From contig JAIOYZ010000025.1 in assembly GCA_021740845.1 (NCBI GenBank), positions 1-58,461 on the forward strand: a stretch of 58,461 bases of DNA, read 5' to 3'. The notes beneath the pieces are model-generated. The model was not told where the DNA came from. It saw nothing but the letters and a program-made list of their open reading frames with translations, and ran no database searches. A program made the translations under genes and the position numbers. This stretch comes from Bacteroidia bacterium (GTDB lineage: Bacteria; Bacteroidota; Bacteroidia; UKL13-3). Positions 1 through 7,937 of the stretch are shown piece after piece; the stretch's first letter is position 1; each line of letters starts with the position of its first letter.

Positions 1-510
1 ACCCTCCCAATCAAATGCCTCCTTCGCGTCGAAGCAGCTGGCTGAACTGCGATTAGATAAACCACGACTTCTAAACCTTAAACGATTAAACGCATAAACG
101 ATTAAACAAAAAACCAAACACCCTCCTAATCAAATGCCTCCTTCGCGTCGAAGCAGCTGGCTGAGCTGCGATTAGATAAACCACGACTTCTAAACCTTAA
201 ACGATTAAACGCATAAACGATTAAACAAAAAACCAAACACCCTCCCAATCAAATGCCTCCTTCGCGTCGAAGCAGCTGGCTGAGCTGCGATTAGATAAAC
301 CACGACTTCTAAACCTTAAACGATTAAACGCATAAACGATTAAACAAAAATCAAACACCCTCCCAATCAAATGCCTCCTTCGCGTCGAAGCAGCTGGCTG
401 AGCTGCGAATAAACCACAAATTCTAAACCTTAAACGAATAAACGCATAAACGATTAAACAAAAAACCAAACACCTTCTTAATCCAATGCCCCTTCGCGTC
501 GAAGCCCGAA
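1..510. repeat. tandem repeat of about 119 bp, four copies plus a partial fifth
   Basis: Units begin at 2, 121, 240, 358 and 473 (periods 119, 119, 118, 115). The first may extend beyond the window and the fifth is recognisable only to about 510. Each unit holds a short hairpin (CTTCG-cgt-CGAAG), a second inverted pair (CAGCT...AGCTG) and an internal direct repeat TAAACGATTAAAC. Copies differ at only a few bases, so the array is recent or homogenised. The fifth copy overlaps the last codons of the WD40 gene, so the unit may have been copied from that gene end. Long open frames across the array look like repeat artefacts. Confidence 0.9.
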
Positions 511-1401
511 CAACAACATCACCTTATCATCCCCAATACTCACAAATCTATTTTCATCAATCCAAGCCAATTTATTTACCGAATTGGCGTGCGAATTGTT
601 TCGCGCTTTATCTACCACTTTTAGCAATTCAAAGGTATGCGCATCCCAAACTTTTATGGTTTTATCCATACTGCCCGTTATAAAATAATTTCCTTCGGGC
701 TGAACCGAAATAAATTGTACGTGAAGATTATGTGCTGCAATTTCTTTTTCTAAACTCAGACTTGGTTCAAACCGCCATATTTTTAGCATGGCATCTCTAC
801 CTCCACTTAATAGATGTTTGCCATCTTGTGTGAAAGCTAAAGAAAAAACAGAATTTCCATGTGCTTCTTTTACGCCATCAAATTGCGCCAAAGTATCCGA
901 TAAAAACTGAATGGAATAATCGCTAAAGCCTGCGGCTAAAAAATTCTTCTCGGGATGAAACACCAAGCTGCGCGCACTTTTATCAGAGCATTTTTTTACC
1001 AATACCGTTTCATAAGTATTAACATCTGTTTTAGAAATACAGCCATCGCCACCTGCGGCATATATAAATCCTTGGTACAATTTTAAATCAAAAACACCCA
1101 AGGTATGAATGGCCAAATTTTTCAATTCCTTTTGCGAAACCAAATCAATAACATGAATATTTCCAGGTCCAGTGCCAATCCATAATTGCTGATTAGCTTC
1201 GTGTAAAAACAAAGAATAAACTGGCTCGTTTAACCTGCTAATTAATTTGCCTTCCTCTGGCTTTTCCAAATCCCACTCTACCACATAGCCATCCGCCGCC
1301 CCTGTATAAACGCGTTTATTTTGCTGGCTATAATACAAACCATAAATACTCCCCGCATGTCCGGTAAATTTTTGTAGCAATGAAACTGAAACCTTTGTCA
1401 T
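478..1401 (-). CDS. WD40 repeat protein, seven-bladed propeller
   Basis: A 307-residue protein made almost entirely of about seven WD40-like repeats, enough for one closed beta-propeller. Typical blade ends are visible (GAADGYVVEWD, GGRDAMLKIW, GSMDKTIKVWD). There is no signal peptide or membrane segment, so it is probably a cytoplasmic protein-interaction scaffold; its partner is unknown. The last residues (about LRREGALD) are encoded by the truncated fifth copy of the adjacent tandem repeat, so the original C-terminus may have been replaced or the repeat derived from it. It is divergent from the phosphopantetheinyl transferase gene, with about 50 bp between starts. Confidence 0.85.
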   Translation of the reverse strand: MTKVSVSLLQKFTGHAGSIYGLYYSQQNKRVYTGAADGYVVEWDLEKPEEGKLISRLNEPVYSLFLHEANQQLWIGTGPGNIHVIDLVSQKELKNLAIHTLGVFDLKLYQGFIYAAGGDGCISKTDVNTYETVLVKKCSDKSARSLVFHPEKNFLAAGFSDYSIQFLSDTLAQFDGVKEAHGNSVFSLAFTQDGKHLLSGGRDAMLKIWRFEPSLSLEKEIAAHNLHVQFISVQPEGNYFITGSMDKTIKVWDAHTFELLKVVDKARNNSHANSVNKLAWIDENRFVSIGDDKVMLLFGLRREGALD

Positions 1402-1454
1402 TCTTGTAAAATAATTGCTTCAAAAATGGCGCTAAAAAAGTAAACTTGCAGCAT

Positions 1455-2102
1455 ATGCCTTTGGTAATTCAAAAAAATATCTCCGCAAACTGCTTCTTGG
1501 CCGTTTGGCACATCACAGAATCCATAGAGGAAATGAGGCTAAACTTAGGCGAAAACTTAATTGAGAAAGACAAAGAAAAAAAATTGGTTCAGGCCAACGC
1601 CCGCCATTATCTGGCCAGCAGAATTCTCTTAACAAATCTATTTCCCGCCCAAACCATAGAACTTCTAAAAAATCAAAACAATAAACCCAGTCTCTTTTTG
1701 AACCAACAAGAATGGAGCATTTCTATTACCCACTCCTTTGATTATGCCGCCATTCTCATTCAAGAAAATGGCCACCTTGGAATCGACATTGAGCGCATAG
1801 ACCCACGAATTACAAGGGTGAAACAAAAATTTATGAATGAGGCAGAGAAAGAATTTGCTGGGGCAGAAAATCAGATTGCAGAGCAGGTTCTTATTTGGAG
1901 TGCCAAAGAAACGCTCTATAAAGTTTATGGCAACAAAGAACTCGATTTTAAAAACAACCTATATATTGAACCCTTTGTTTTAGCCCAACAAGGCAGTATT
2001 CAAACTCGCATTTCCAAAGAAGATTTTACACAAAACTGCGAGGTAAATTTCTTTCAAGTAGATAATTATTACCTTACCTATTCCATTCAAACAAATTCAT
2101 AA
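1455..2102 (+). CDS. 4'-phosphopantetheinyl transferase (Sfp/AcpT superfamily)
   Basis: A 215-residue protein with the hallmarks of the family that moves phosphopantetheine from CoA to a serine on carrier proteins: SITHS near residues 90-94, GIDIERID near 109-116 (Mg-binding acidic residues) and WSAKETLYK near 148-156. The reading frame can be extended to a TTG at 1446, but the ATG at 1455 gives the usual N-terminus and is preferred. The methylmalonyl-CoA epimerase gene starts one base after the stop, so the two are probably co-transcribed. Whether its target is the fatty-acid ACP or a secondary-metabolism carrier cannot be told. Confidence 0.88.
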   Translation: MPLVIQKNISANCFLAVWHITESIEEMRLNLGENLIEKDKEKKLVQANARHYLASRILLTNLFPAQTIELLKNQNNKPSLFLNQQEWSISITHSFDYAAILIQENGHLGIDIERIDPRITRVKQKFMNEAEKEFAGAENQIAEQVLIWSAKETLYKVYGNKELDFKNNLYIEPFVLAQQGSIQTRISKEDFTQNCEVNFFQVDNYYLTYSIQTNS

Positions 2103-2103
2103 C

Positions 2104-2511
2104 ATGCTAGAAAAAATAGAACATATCGGTATTGCCGTTAAAGATTTAGAAAAATCAGAAGCATTATTTAATGCCTTGCTGAACCAAACGCCGTATAAAA
2201 GAGAAGTTGTAGAAAGCGAATCGGTTCAAACCGTATTTTACCAAAGCGGACCCAACAAAATTGAATTGCTACAAGCGCTTGCACCCGAAAGTGCCATTGC
2301 CAAATACATAGATAAAAAAGGCGAAGGCATTCACCACATTGCTTTTGCCGTGGATGATATTGTGGCTGAATTGGCGCGCTTAAAAGATGCCGGTTTTCAG
2401 CTCATTCACGAAACGCCCAAAGAAGGTGCCGACGGGAAACTAATTGCTTTTCTCCACCCAAAAGACACCAATGGTGTGCTTATTGAGTTGTGCATGGATA
2501 AAAATAAGTAA
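2104..2511 (+). CDS. mce: methylmalonyl-CoA epimerase
   Basis: A 135-residue vicinal-oxygen-chelate (glyoxalase-fold) protein that interconverts (R)- and (S)-methylmalonyl-CoA in propionate metabolism. It has the two beta-alpha-beta-beta-beta halves of the fold. Likely metal ligands are His7 (EHIGIAV), one of His77/His78 (GIHHIAF) and Glu128 (VLIELC). Length and the DTNGVLIEL end match the family. It follows the phosphopantetheinyl transferase by one base. The mutase subunits are not in this window. Confidence 0.93.
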   Translation: MLEKIEHIGIAVKDLEKSEALFNALLNQTPYKREVVESESVQTVFYQSGPNKIELLQALAPESAIAKYIDKKGEGIHHIAFAVDDIVAELARLKDAGFQLIHETPKEGADGKLIAFLHPKDTNGVLIELCMDKNK

Positions 2512-2524
2512 AATTAATTTTCTA

Positions 2525-2842
2525 CTAAAATTTAATTTCTTCTATCAGCGACCGAAATTCGTTGATGGTCTTTTGATCCTTGCTTCCTGCCAATTTTTCC
2601 AAACCAATTTCTAAAAGTTTTAGGGCTTCATCTTCTTCATTTCTAAGCTGGTAGAACAAACCCAATTGGTAATATGCAGGCACATAATTTGGATCAACCA
2701 GAAGGCATTTCTTAAAATACGCTGAGGCCAAATCTCCATTTTGCATGCCCAAATACTCCATTCCCAAGGCATACAAAACAAAGGTATCCTGCGAATTTTC
2801 GCCTTCCATTTCCAAGAGTTTTTCTAAACGTTGTTTCTGCAT
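2525..2842 (-). CDS. small TPR-repeat protein
   Basis: A 105-residue cytoplasmic protein with two to three tetratricopeptide repeats: a helix pair with ALGMEYLGMQNGDLASAYFKKCLLVDPN around residues 25-52, then VPAYYQLGLFYQLRNEEDEALKLLEIGL. TPRs are protein-docking helices; no catalytic domain is present. It is convergent with mce, its stop lying about 13 bp beyond the mce stop, and is divergent from etfB. Its partner is not inferable. Confidence 0.8.
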   Translation of the reverse strand: MQKQRLEKLLEMEGENSQDTFVLYALGMEYLGMQNGDLASAYFKKCLLVDPNYVPAYYQLGLFYQLRNEEDEALKLLEIGLEKLAGSKDQKTINEFRSLIEEIKF

Positions 2843-2958
2843 TTCAGATTCTTAATATTTCAGTTATTTTTGCCCACTCAAATTAAAAGATTTTTAGGCG
2901 CAGTTTTTCATTTCTGAACCTAAACTTCCTAACACATAAATTAAAAAAAACTACGAAC

Positions 2959-3696
2959 ATGAAAGTTTTGGTTTGCATCAGTAATGTTCCGGATACCACT
3001 ACCAAAGTGGGTTTCTCCGACAACAACACAAAATTCAACACGCAAGGTGTTCAATTTATTATTAACCCCTACGATGAATTAGCATTAACAAGAGCCCTTG
3101 AAATTACAGAAAAACAAGGTGGTACTGTAACGGTGGTAAATGTAGGTTTGGCCGATACAGAGCCAAGTATACGCAAAGCATTGGCCATTGGCGCTACAGA
3201 TGCGGTAAGAATAAACGCAGAGCCAGTTGACGCTTATTTTGTTGCAGAACAAATTGCCAATTATGCCAAAAATGAAGGCTTTGATTTTATCTTAACAGGT
3301 AGAGAAAGCATTGATTACAATGGTGGAATGGTAGCAGGTTTATTAGGTGAAATGCTAGGAATGCCAAGCATTAACGTAATTACTTCCATTGAAATTGAAA
3401 ACGGCATCGCACATTTAGAGCGCGATATTGATGGCGGTAGAGAAAAATTAGATTGCAGTTTGCCATTTGTTGCCGCTGCTCAAAAGGAACTTACAGAGCC
3501 TCGTATTCCTAACATGCGTGGTATTATGGCCGCCAGAACCAAACCTTTAAAAGTTGTTGAACCAACAGGTACAGAAGCGCCAACAAAAAGTATTTCCTTT
3601 GAATTACCAGCTCCAAAAGGTGCTTGCAAACTTATTGATGCAGCAAATGCAGGTGAGTTGATTTCTCTTTTGCACAACGAAGCAAAAGTTATCTAA
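2959..3696 (+). CDS. etfB: electron transfer flavoprotein, beta subunit
   Basis: A 245-residue ETF beta subunit. It pairs with EtfA to carry electrons from acyl-CoA dehydrogenases to the quinone pool through ETF:quinone oxidoreductase, and it binds AMP. Family features visible are the N-terminal MKVLVCISNVPDT, INPYDELALTRALEI near residue 37, and the adenine-binding stretch ending LTGRESIDYNGGMV near residues 113-126. A TATTTTTG box at 2865-2872 could be the -7 element of its promoter, though no good -33 TTG was found. etfA follows after 19 bp. Confidence 0.95.
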   Translation: MKVLVCISNVPDTTTKVGFSDNNTKFNTQGVQFIINPYDELALTRALEITEKQGGTVTVVNVGLADTEPSIRKALAIGATDAVRINAEPVDAYFVAEQIANYAKNEGFDFILTGRESIDYNGGMVAGLLGEMLGMPSINVITSIEIENGIAHLERDIDGGREKLDCSLPFVAAAQKELTEPRIPNMRGIMAARTKPLKVVEPTGTEAPTKSISFELPAPKGACKLIDAANAGELISLLHNEAKVI

Positions 3697-3715
3697 TCCT
3701 TAAAAAAAATTCATT

Positions 3716-4690
3716 ATGAAAATAGTCGTATTCGCAGAAAATCAAAATGGCAATTTCAAAAAATCTACTTTTGAAGCAGTTGCCTATGCAGCTGGTATTG
3801 CCAGTTCAACCAACGGTTCTGTAACTGCCGTTTCCATTGGCACCATTTCGGATGATAAATTAGCTGAACTAGCCACTTATGGCGCAGACCAAATTCTTAG
3901 CTATGCACAAGAAAGCTTAAACACTTTTACCGGCGAAGCTTATAGTCAAGTTTTAAACCATGCTGTTGAAGTTGCTGGTGCAGAATTAGTAGTAATCTCA
4001 AATACCTACAGTGGTAAAATGGTTGCTCCACGCGTGGCTGCAAAACTAAAAGCTGGCATGGCTAGTGGTGTTGTTTCTTTTCCAAATACTAGCAATGGCT
4101 TTGTAGTTCGTAGAAGTGTTTTCTCTGGAAAAGCATTTGCAGATGTAAACATGAGCTCGAGCAAAAAAGTTGTTGCCATTACTCCTAACTCATTTACTAT
4201 AGCAGAAAATGCAAAAGCGGTAAACATTCAAACCGCAGATGCAAGTATTGATGCAGCAAGTGTACGCACCAAATCTATTGAAGTTTCTATTGCCTCTGGC
4301 AAAATCCCTTTAACAGAAGCAGAATTGGTTGTAAGTGGTGGAAGAGGAATGAAAGGTCCAGAAAACTGGCATTTAATTGAAACTCTTGCCGACACACTAG
4401 GAGCAGCAACCGCTTGCTCTAAACCCGTTAGTGATATCCATTGGCGCCCACATACAGAACATGTTGGTCAAACAGGTATCACCATTAAGCCTAACTTATA
4501 TATTGCTATTGGAATCTCTGGTGCCATTCAACATTTGGCAGGAGTAAGTTCAAGTAAAGTAATTGTTGCCATCAACAAAGATCCAGAAGCTCCTTTCTTC
4601 AAAGCCGCAGATTACGGTATCGTTGGTGATGCATTTGAAGTGCTCCCTATGATTATTGAAGCTGCAAAAAAATTAAAAAGCGCTTCCTAA
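3716..4690 (+). CDS. etfA: electron transfer flavoprotein, alpha subunit
   Basis: A 324-residue ETF alpha subunit, partner of the preceding gene. The C-terminal FAD-binding domain is clear: VSGGRGMKGPENW near residues 206-218, ACSKPVSD, then HVGQTGITIKPNLYIAIGIS and GAIQHLAGVSSSKVIVAIN, ending with the usual ADYGIVGD. The more variable N-terminal domain contacts EtfB. Length is normal. It probably shares an etfBA transcript; no strong hairpin was noticed just after the stop. Confidence 0.95.
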   Translation: MKIVVFAENQNGNFKKSTFEAVAYAAGIASSTNGSVTAVSIGTISDDKLAELATYGADQILSYAQESLNTFTGEAYSQVLNHAVEVAGAELVVISNTYSGKMVAPRVAAKLKAGMASGVVSFPNTSNGFVVRRSVFSGKAFADVNMSSSKKVVAITPNSFTIAENAKAVNIQTADASIDAASVRTKSIEVSIASGKIPLTEAELVVSGGRGMKGPENWHLIETLADTLGAATACSKPVSDIHWRPHTEHVGQTGITIKPNLYIAIGISGAIQHLAGVSSSKVIVAINKDPEAPFFKAADYGIVGDAFEVLPMIIEAAKKLKSAS

Positions 4691-4741
4691 AAAATAAAAA
4701 ACATGCGATTTATGTAATAGATTTAGCGTATTGTATAATAC

Positions 4742-4768
4742 TTGCCCATGTTAAGTAATCTAGCTTTG
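4742..4768 (+). promoter_or_regulatory. Bacteroidota-type promoter before the broken barrel gene
   Basis: TTG at 4742-4744 and an exact TAnnTTTG -7 box, TAGCTTTG, at 4761-4768, with a 16-bp spacer (slightly short). Transcription would start near 4775, just before the ATG at 4785. Confidence 0.5.
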
Positions 4769-4784
4769 TATCTTATTAAAGATT

Positions 4785-5423
4785 ATGAAAAAGATTATAT
4801 TAACATGGGCATTTTTATGCTCAATTGCAAATTTAGCAATCGCCCAATCAGATAATTTAGACTACCGTGAACGATTAACGTTTGGAGTAAAAATTGGAGC
4901 CAATTATGCCAATGTTTACGACGAACAAACAGAAAACTTTCAGGCTAATCCAAAATTTGGCTTAGCTTTAGGTGGATTTTTATCCATACCTATTGGAAAA
5001 TATTTGGGATTTCAACCTTAAGCACTTTTCTCTCAAAAAGGGTTTAAATCAAGTGGAACCATTTTTGGTAATGCCTACAATATTAGCCGTACCAGCAATT
5101 ATTTAGACTTTCCATTGCTATTTGCTGTTACTCCTAGCGAGTTTCTTACCATTGTTGCCGGACCACAATACTCCTACCTAATTTCACAAAAAAATACATT
5201 TGCAAATGGGTCTACAACAATTGAACAGGAAAATGCATTCGACAACGAAAACATTCGCAAAAACACCCTTTGTTTTACAGCTGGACTCGATTTAAATGTA
5301 GCACATTCGGTTGTTAGTGTAAGGGCTGGCTGGGATTTAAGAAACAATATTGGCGATGGAACTTCTACCACACCTAGATATAAAAATATGTGGTACCAAG
5401 CTACTTACGGTTATAGATTCTAA
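4785..5423 (+). pseudogene. PorT-family outer-membrane beta-barrel protein, interrupted by one in-frame TAA
   Basis: The frame opens with a signal peptide (MKKIILTWAFLCSIANLAIA) and reads as a small outer-membrane barrel. A TAA at 5019-5021 stops it after 78 residues. The same frame continues without a shift through ALFSQKGFKSSG to a barrel-like C-terminus ending in YGYRF at 5423. In this family the interrupted spot normally reads QPELLYSQKG, so the TAA most simply replaces a Glu codon (GAA or GAG). A good promoter stands upstream and a terminator downstream. This is either a recent nonsense mutation or a sequencing error; the full length would be about 212 residues. Confidence 0.8.
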
Positions 5424-5455
5424 ATAGATTATCAAAAGACGAAAAAAGAGATTTT

Positions 5456-5491
5456 TAAAGAGCATTCATCAAATTGCTGGATGCTCTTTTT
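5456..5491 (+). terminator. intrinsic terminator after the barrel gene
   Basis: The hairpin pairs AAAGAGCAT with ATGCTCTTT, closing a loop of about 16 bases, and is followed by a T run. Confidence 0.7.
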
Positions 5492-5588
5492 ATTTAATTC
5501 AGATAGATTTCGAATTTTAATTCGTAATCCTTACTTTTTTATCTGAATCTTATTCCCTTATTTCGTTTCCAGCAAAAAAAAGTGTTGC

Positions 5589-6182
5589 ATGAGCAGGGTT
5601 AAATTGAACATTGTTGGATTAAGCACAGGACAAACGAGCGGATCATATACATTAATACTGGGTGAAGAAAATACAAATAGGAAGCTACCAATTGTAATTG
5701 GCAGCTTTGAGGCGCAGGCAATAGCGGTTGAAATAGAAAAAATAGTTCCATTTAGACCCATGACCCACGATTTATTTGTGAATTTTTGTAAGTCCTTTGA
5801 AATTTCGATCCACGAAATTGTTATCTATAGTTTAAATGAAGGCGTCTTTCACGCCAAAATGATTTGCGAACAAAATGGCGAAATCAGAGAGATTGACGCG
5901 CGCACTTCAGATTCTATCGCATTAGCGGTTCGGTTCAAATGCCCTATTTATACCTACGAAGAAATTATGGATGCCGCTAGCGTGGTTTTTAACGAAGATC
6001 TAAACGAGGCTCTTACCGAACCTACCGAAGAAAAAGTAAGTAAAAAAACCAAAAGCGAAAACGCAGAATACACTCGCATGACTTTAGAGCAACTAGAAAC
6101 CATTCTAGAAAAAGCAATTTCCGTTGAAGACTACGGAACCGCCGCGAGAATTCGCGACGAGATTCAAAGAAGACAAAAATAA
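5589..6182 (+). CDS. bifunctional nuclease (DUF151) with C-terminal UVR motif
   Basis: A 197-residue protein. Residues 1-130 are the DUF151/bifunctional nuclease domain (LPIVIGSFEAQAIAVEIE near 33-50, then RTSDSIALAVRFKCPIY near 105-121), a family reported to have DNase and RNase activity. Residues 160-197 form a UVR motif (LEQLETILEKAISVEDYGTA) like the helical hairpin of UvrB/UvrC that mediates protein contact. The pairing of the two is common in Bacteroidota. The next gene follows after 2 bp, so the two are probably co-transcribed. The physiological substrate is unknown. Confidence 0.88.
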   Translation: MSRVKLNIVGLSTGQTSGSYTLILGEENTNRKLPIVIGSFEAQAIAVEIEKIVPFRPMTHDLFVNFCKSFEISIHEIVIYSLNEGVFHAKMICEQNGEIREIDARTSDSIALAVRFKCPIYTYEEIMDAASVVFNEDLNEALTEPTEEKVSKKTKSENAEYTRMTLEQLETILEKAISVEDYGTAARIRDEIQRRQK

Positions 6183-6184
6183 AT

Positions 6185-7468
6185 ATGGAAAAATTTACCG
6201 GTTTAATAGGTATCGCCCTAATTTTAGGCATTGCTTTTTTACTTTCTAACAATAGAAAAGCAATTAATTACCGTTTGGTAGTTAGCGGCCTAGGACTGCA
6301 ATTTCTCCTTGCTTTATTCATTCTTAAAACTACTATTGGTTCAAACATTTTTGCCTTTGTGGGCAAGAAAATTGAAGGCCTTTTAACCCTCGCAGACAAA
6401 GGTGGTGAATTTGTTTTTGGTGGACTAATTAAACCAGATTTATTGCGCCCCATTTTTGGAGATCAATACAGCTTTTTGTTTATGTTTAAAATTATGCCAA
6501 CCATCATTTTTGTGGCGGTTTTGGTAAGCATGGCTTATCATATTGGTATCATGCAAATCATAGTTTCATTTTTCGCTCGCATCGTACACACTTTAATGCG
6601 TGTGAGTGGCAGCGAGGCTTTATCCAACGTTGCCAGCGCTTTTGTTGGTCAGGTTGAAGCTCAAATAATGATTAAGCCTTATATCTCCACCATGACCATG
6701 AGCGAATTGCTTGCGAGTATGAGCGGAAGTATGGCAACAATTGCTGGTGGAGTTATGGCAGTTTATATCTCTATGGGAATTCCTGCTCCGTATTTATTAG
6801 CTGCAAGCATAATGGCCGCTCCCGGCGCATTGGTTATTTCCAAAATAGTTTGGCCAGAAACAGAAGAATCGCCAACAAAAGGTGCTATAAAATTAGAAGT
6901 AAAAAAAGCACACGCTAATTTATTAGATGCCATCTCTCACGGTGCATCAGACGGACTAAAAATATCGCTTAATGTAATTGCAATGTTAATTGGTTTTATT
7001 GCCTTAATCGCTCTAGCAGATGCTCTTTTAGGCAAGCTTTGCCAATTGCCAGATACCATTGGTTTTCTTTTTGGAATGAAAGAATCGTTTAATATTCCTA
7101 GCATTAGCTTGGATAAAATATTTGGATATTTCTTCTCCATTTTTGCTTGGGCAATGGGCGTTCCAGCTCAAGATACTCAAGTGGTTGGTTCCTTAATGGG
7201 AACAAAAATGGTTATCAATGAATTTGTAGCTTACTCCAAATTATCACCCATGATTGCTTCAGGAGCCTTAAGCCCAAAATCTGTAGTTATAGTAAGTTTT
7301 GCTCTTTGTGGCTTTGCTAATTTTAGTTCTATCGCCATTCAGGTTGGAGGCATAGGAGAACTAGCACCAAGCAGAAGATCAGATTTAGCCAAGCTAGGAT
7401 TTAAAGCTTTAATTATTGGCACCATGGCTTCATACCTAAGCGCTACTTTGGCTGGCTTAATGATGTAA
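6185..7468 (+). CDS. concentrative nucleoside transporter (CNT/NupC family)
   Basis: A 427-residue inner-membrane protein with about ten hydrophobic segments. It has the CNT signatures GQVEAQIMIKPYI near 157-169, GTKMVINEFVAYSKL near 339-353, and CGFANFSSIAIQVGGIGELA near 379-398. Members import nucleosides with Na+ or H+. No dedicated nucleoside-salvage gene adjoins it; the only partner is the nuclease-family gene 2 bp upstream, so coupling of nucleic-acid breakdown to uptake is a tempting but unproven reading. Confidence 0.92.
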   Translation: MEKFTGLIGIALILGIAFLLSNNRKAINYRLVVSGLGLQFLLALFILKTTIGSNIFAFVGKKIEGLLTLADKGGEFVFGGLIKPDLLRPIFGDQYSFLFMFKIMPTIIFVAVLVSMAYHIGIMQIIVSFFARIVHTLMRVSGSEALSNVASAFVGQVEAQIMIKPYISTMTMSELLASMSGSMATIAGGVMAVYISMGIPAPYLLAASIMAAPGALVISKIVWPETEESPTKGAIKLEVKKAHANLLDAISHGASDGLKISLNVIAMLIGFIALIALADALLGKLCQLPDTIGFLFGMKESFNIPSISLDKIFGYFFSIFAWAMGVPAQDTQVVGSLMGTKMVINEFVAYSKLSPMIASGALSPKSVVIVSFALCGFANFSSIAIQVGGIGELAPSRRSDLAKLGFKALIIGTMASYLSATLAGLMM

Positions 7469-7488
7469 AACAAATCTTATTTCTTTAG

Positions 7489-7926
7489 TTAAATTTCGGG
7501 AAAAACTTCTGTTGGCATATAAACGCCACTTTCGTTTAAAACAAAAAGCAAGTGGCTTAATCCATTGCTAACAAACAAATAAGGCACTTTAAAAACTAGG
7601 TTATACGTAGCAATTTGAAAGATGGTTTCCTTGCTCAAACTTACCTCTGGAGCCTTACATTCTATCAACATTTCAGGCTTCCCCAATTTATTGTACAACA
7701 ATACATCAAAGCGTTTTTTTAAATGGTTATAAGTAAGGGCTCGTTCTACGGCAATCAAACTTGCTGGGTATAATTTGGTTTGAACCAAAAATGCCAAAAC
7801 ATGCTGCCGCACCCATTCTTCAGGAGTTAATACTATATCCTTTTTGCGTATTGGGTCAAAAATAAAATACTTGTTTTCTTTCTGTTTGATCCTAAACTCA
7901 TATGCTGGAAAATTTAAGGATTGCAT
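7489..7926 (-). CDS. orphan HsdR N-terminal-like nuclease domain protein
   Basis: A 145-residue protein matching the stand-alone type I restriction HsdR-N domain family common in Bacteroidota. A PD-(D/E)XK-like core is visible: Glu in ERALTYN, Asp in RFDVLLYN near residue 79, and ECK in MLIECKAPEV near residues 94-96. No hsdM, hsdS or helicase part is near, so it is not a restriction system by itself. It starts 11 bp after the secreted 703-residue gene on the same strand and may be co-transcribed with it. Function unknown. Confidence 0.8.
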   Translation of the reverse strand: MQSLNFPAYEFRIKQKENKYFIFDPIRKKDIVLTPEEWVRQHVLAFLVQTKLYPASLIAVERALTYNHLKKRFDVLLYNKLGKPEMLIECKAPEVSLSKETIFQIATYNLVFKVPYLFVSNGLSHLLFVLNESGVYMPTEVFPEI

Positions 7927-7937
7927 TACCGAGAAGA

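Noticed and set aside
221-469. An 82-residue minus-strand open frame in the tandem array
   Set aside because: Its protein is the repeat unit translated about twice, with no start context or domain; it exists only because the repeat lacks stops in that frame.
7489-7926. HsdR-like gene as evidence of a restriction or defence system
   Set aside because: No methylase, specificity subunit, helicase or other defence gene is near; stand-alone HsdR-N proteins are widespread housekeeping-type genes in this phylum.
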